A DNA stretch of 14,228 nt from Crocinitomicaceae bacterium (lineage in GTDB: Bacteria; Bacteroidota; Bacteroidia; Flavobacteriales_D; Crocinitomicaceae), in assembly GCA_015662935.1 (NCBI GenBank), contig DQTF01000240.1:1-14228 (forward strand), in the 5' to 3' direction. Positions 13,797 to 14,228 of this stretch are shown piece by piece (position 1 is the stretch's first letter; each line of letters begins with the position of its first letter). A model generated the notes under the pieces. That model worked only from the letters and a program-made list of their open reading frames with translations, had not been told where the DNA came from and did not search any database. The translations under genes were made by a program, and so were the position numbers.

Positions 13797-14228
13797 TTAA
13801 CGTTCTTTTTTGAGGTCGTCTTTTTCTTTTTCTGGTTGTTTTGGACACTCTCCTTTTGTGTCGCCATGTTGTTTATGTTTGCGCCATTCTTTCTCATCAA
13901 TATACATTTCTGTATGTTTTTTGGAGTCATCAGAATGGTGACAAATCAATATTTTTTTTGAAATAACTTCCTCTTCAATGACTTCTCGACAAGAACCTAA
14001 ATGGTCACCATGCTTTTTATGTTTTCTCCAGTCAGATTGAGGAATTATCATCGTGCTGTTGTTGTGACAAATTGTGATGTTTATCTCTTCTTCATCTTCT
14101 ATCACCTCTCTACATGAGCCTAATTGATCTCCATGAGCTTGATGTGCTGGCCAAGCTGATAATGGAATTTGAATTTCTTGCGTGTTACCTGTATTCCCTG
14201 GTGGAGTATGACAAATAGTGATTTTACG
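13797..14228 (-). CDS. Partial protein with CH...HGD...C tandem repeats
   Basis: The frame is open from the stop at 13797 to the window edge, giving the last 143 residues; the true start lies outside. An internal GTG at 14105 is not a credible start because the repeat pattern continues upstream of it. Three repeats are visible, each with ICH near its start, then W-x2-H-x2-HGD-x2-G-x-C. They lie at about 14112-14225, 13989-14084 and 13845-13958. The upstream copy has the loop TPPGNTGNTQE, the middle copy a shorter loop, and the last copy a Lys/Asp-rich one. Acidic linkers (EVIEDEEE, EVIEEEV) separate them, and the tail is Lys/Glu-rich. Similar ICHxPPGN...HGDxxGxC segments occur at the ends of surface or secreted Bacteroidota proteins. 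The Cys and His could bind metal or form disulfides; this is inference. I cannot name a function. Confidence 0.8.
   Translation of the reverse strand, partial: RKITICHTPPGNTGNTQEIQIPLSAWPAHQAHGDQLGSCREVIEDEEEINITICHNNSTMIIPQSDWRKHKKHGDHLGSCREVIEEEVISKKILICHHSDDSKKHTEMYIDEKEWRKHKQHGDTKGECPKQPEKEKDDLKKER
13845..14225 (-). repeat. Three tandem Cys/His HGD repeats
   Basis: Unit one (14112-14225, 38 residues), unit two (13989-14084, 32 residues) and unit three (13845-13958, 38 residues) each run from a beta-like xIxICH to HGDxxGxC. Invariant positions are C-H, W, H, H-G-D, G and C. Units two and three are closest to each other in WRKHK[KQ]HGD. Further copies may exist beyond the window edge. Confidence 0.8.

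Noticed and set aside
1..14228. Mobile elements, CRISPR arrays, tRNA/rRNA, toxin-antitoxin or defence genes
   Set aside because: I looked for transposase or integrase motifs, spaced direct repeats, tRNA-like folds and small paired genes on both strands and saw none; gene order and composition look like core chromosome.

Overview
The window looks like ordinary chromosome from a Bacteroidota bacterium, most likely a Flavobacteriia/Flavobacteriales member. Base composition is AT-rich. Promoters fit the TAnnTTTG type rather than the sigma70 type, and ribosome binding sites are not of the strong Shine-Dalgarno kind. Family clues point the same way: an HU(CCDC81-type)-SPOR membrane protein, a TonB receptor with a carboxypeptidase-regulatory-like N-terminal domain, an exported bleomycin-hydrolase-type C1 peptidase, a single-TM PpiD-like foldase, and cysteine/histidine HGD repeats. 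The phylum call is an inference from family content, not a measured placement.

Layout. 1-363 has no supported gene except perhaps the last 17 codons of an upstream gene; its right end carries a promoter with a 22-bp imperfect palindrome. 364-2431 is a tight plus-strand operon yicC-gmk-nadD (RNase-type YicC protein, guanylate kinase, nicotinate-nucleotide adenylyltransferase), with an ATGA overlap between gmk and nadD. After 91 bp comes the plus-strand pair 2523-4666, an NfeD/YqiJ-like membrane OB-fold protein followed five bases later by a flotillin. A perfect 19-bp bidirectional terminator hairpin separates these from a minus-strand block read from 10256 down to 4735: TonB-dependent receptor, kdsB (overlapping by one base, TAATG), HU-SPOR protein, then a secreted C1 peptidase with its own probable promoter. 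dprA (10300-11400, plus, TTG start) is divergent from the receptor gene. It converges, across another perfect hairpin, on a large minus-strand parvulin-type peptidyl-prolyl isomerase (11451-13655) with a good promoter. The right edge holds the 3' part of a minus-strand gene encoding at least three tandem CH...W..H..HGD..G.C repeats, ended by its own hairpin.

How it fits together. Several genes concern the cell envelope: the flotillin/NfeD membrane-domain pair, KdsB for activating Kdo for lipopolysaccharide, an outer-membrane receptor, a SPOR protein expected to bind peptidoglycan, and a periplasmic foldase. The rest is housekeeping: nucleotide and NAD metabolism and DNA uptake/recombination.

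I see no mobile element, CRISPR array, tRNA/rRNA, toxin-antitoxin pair or obvious defence system. The observations most worth a second look are the HGD-repeat protein at the right edge, the exact 22-residue periodicity in the flotillin, the HU-SPOR architecture, the Asp-rich loop in the NfeD-like protein, and the palindrome over the yicC promoter.
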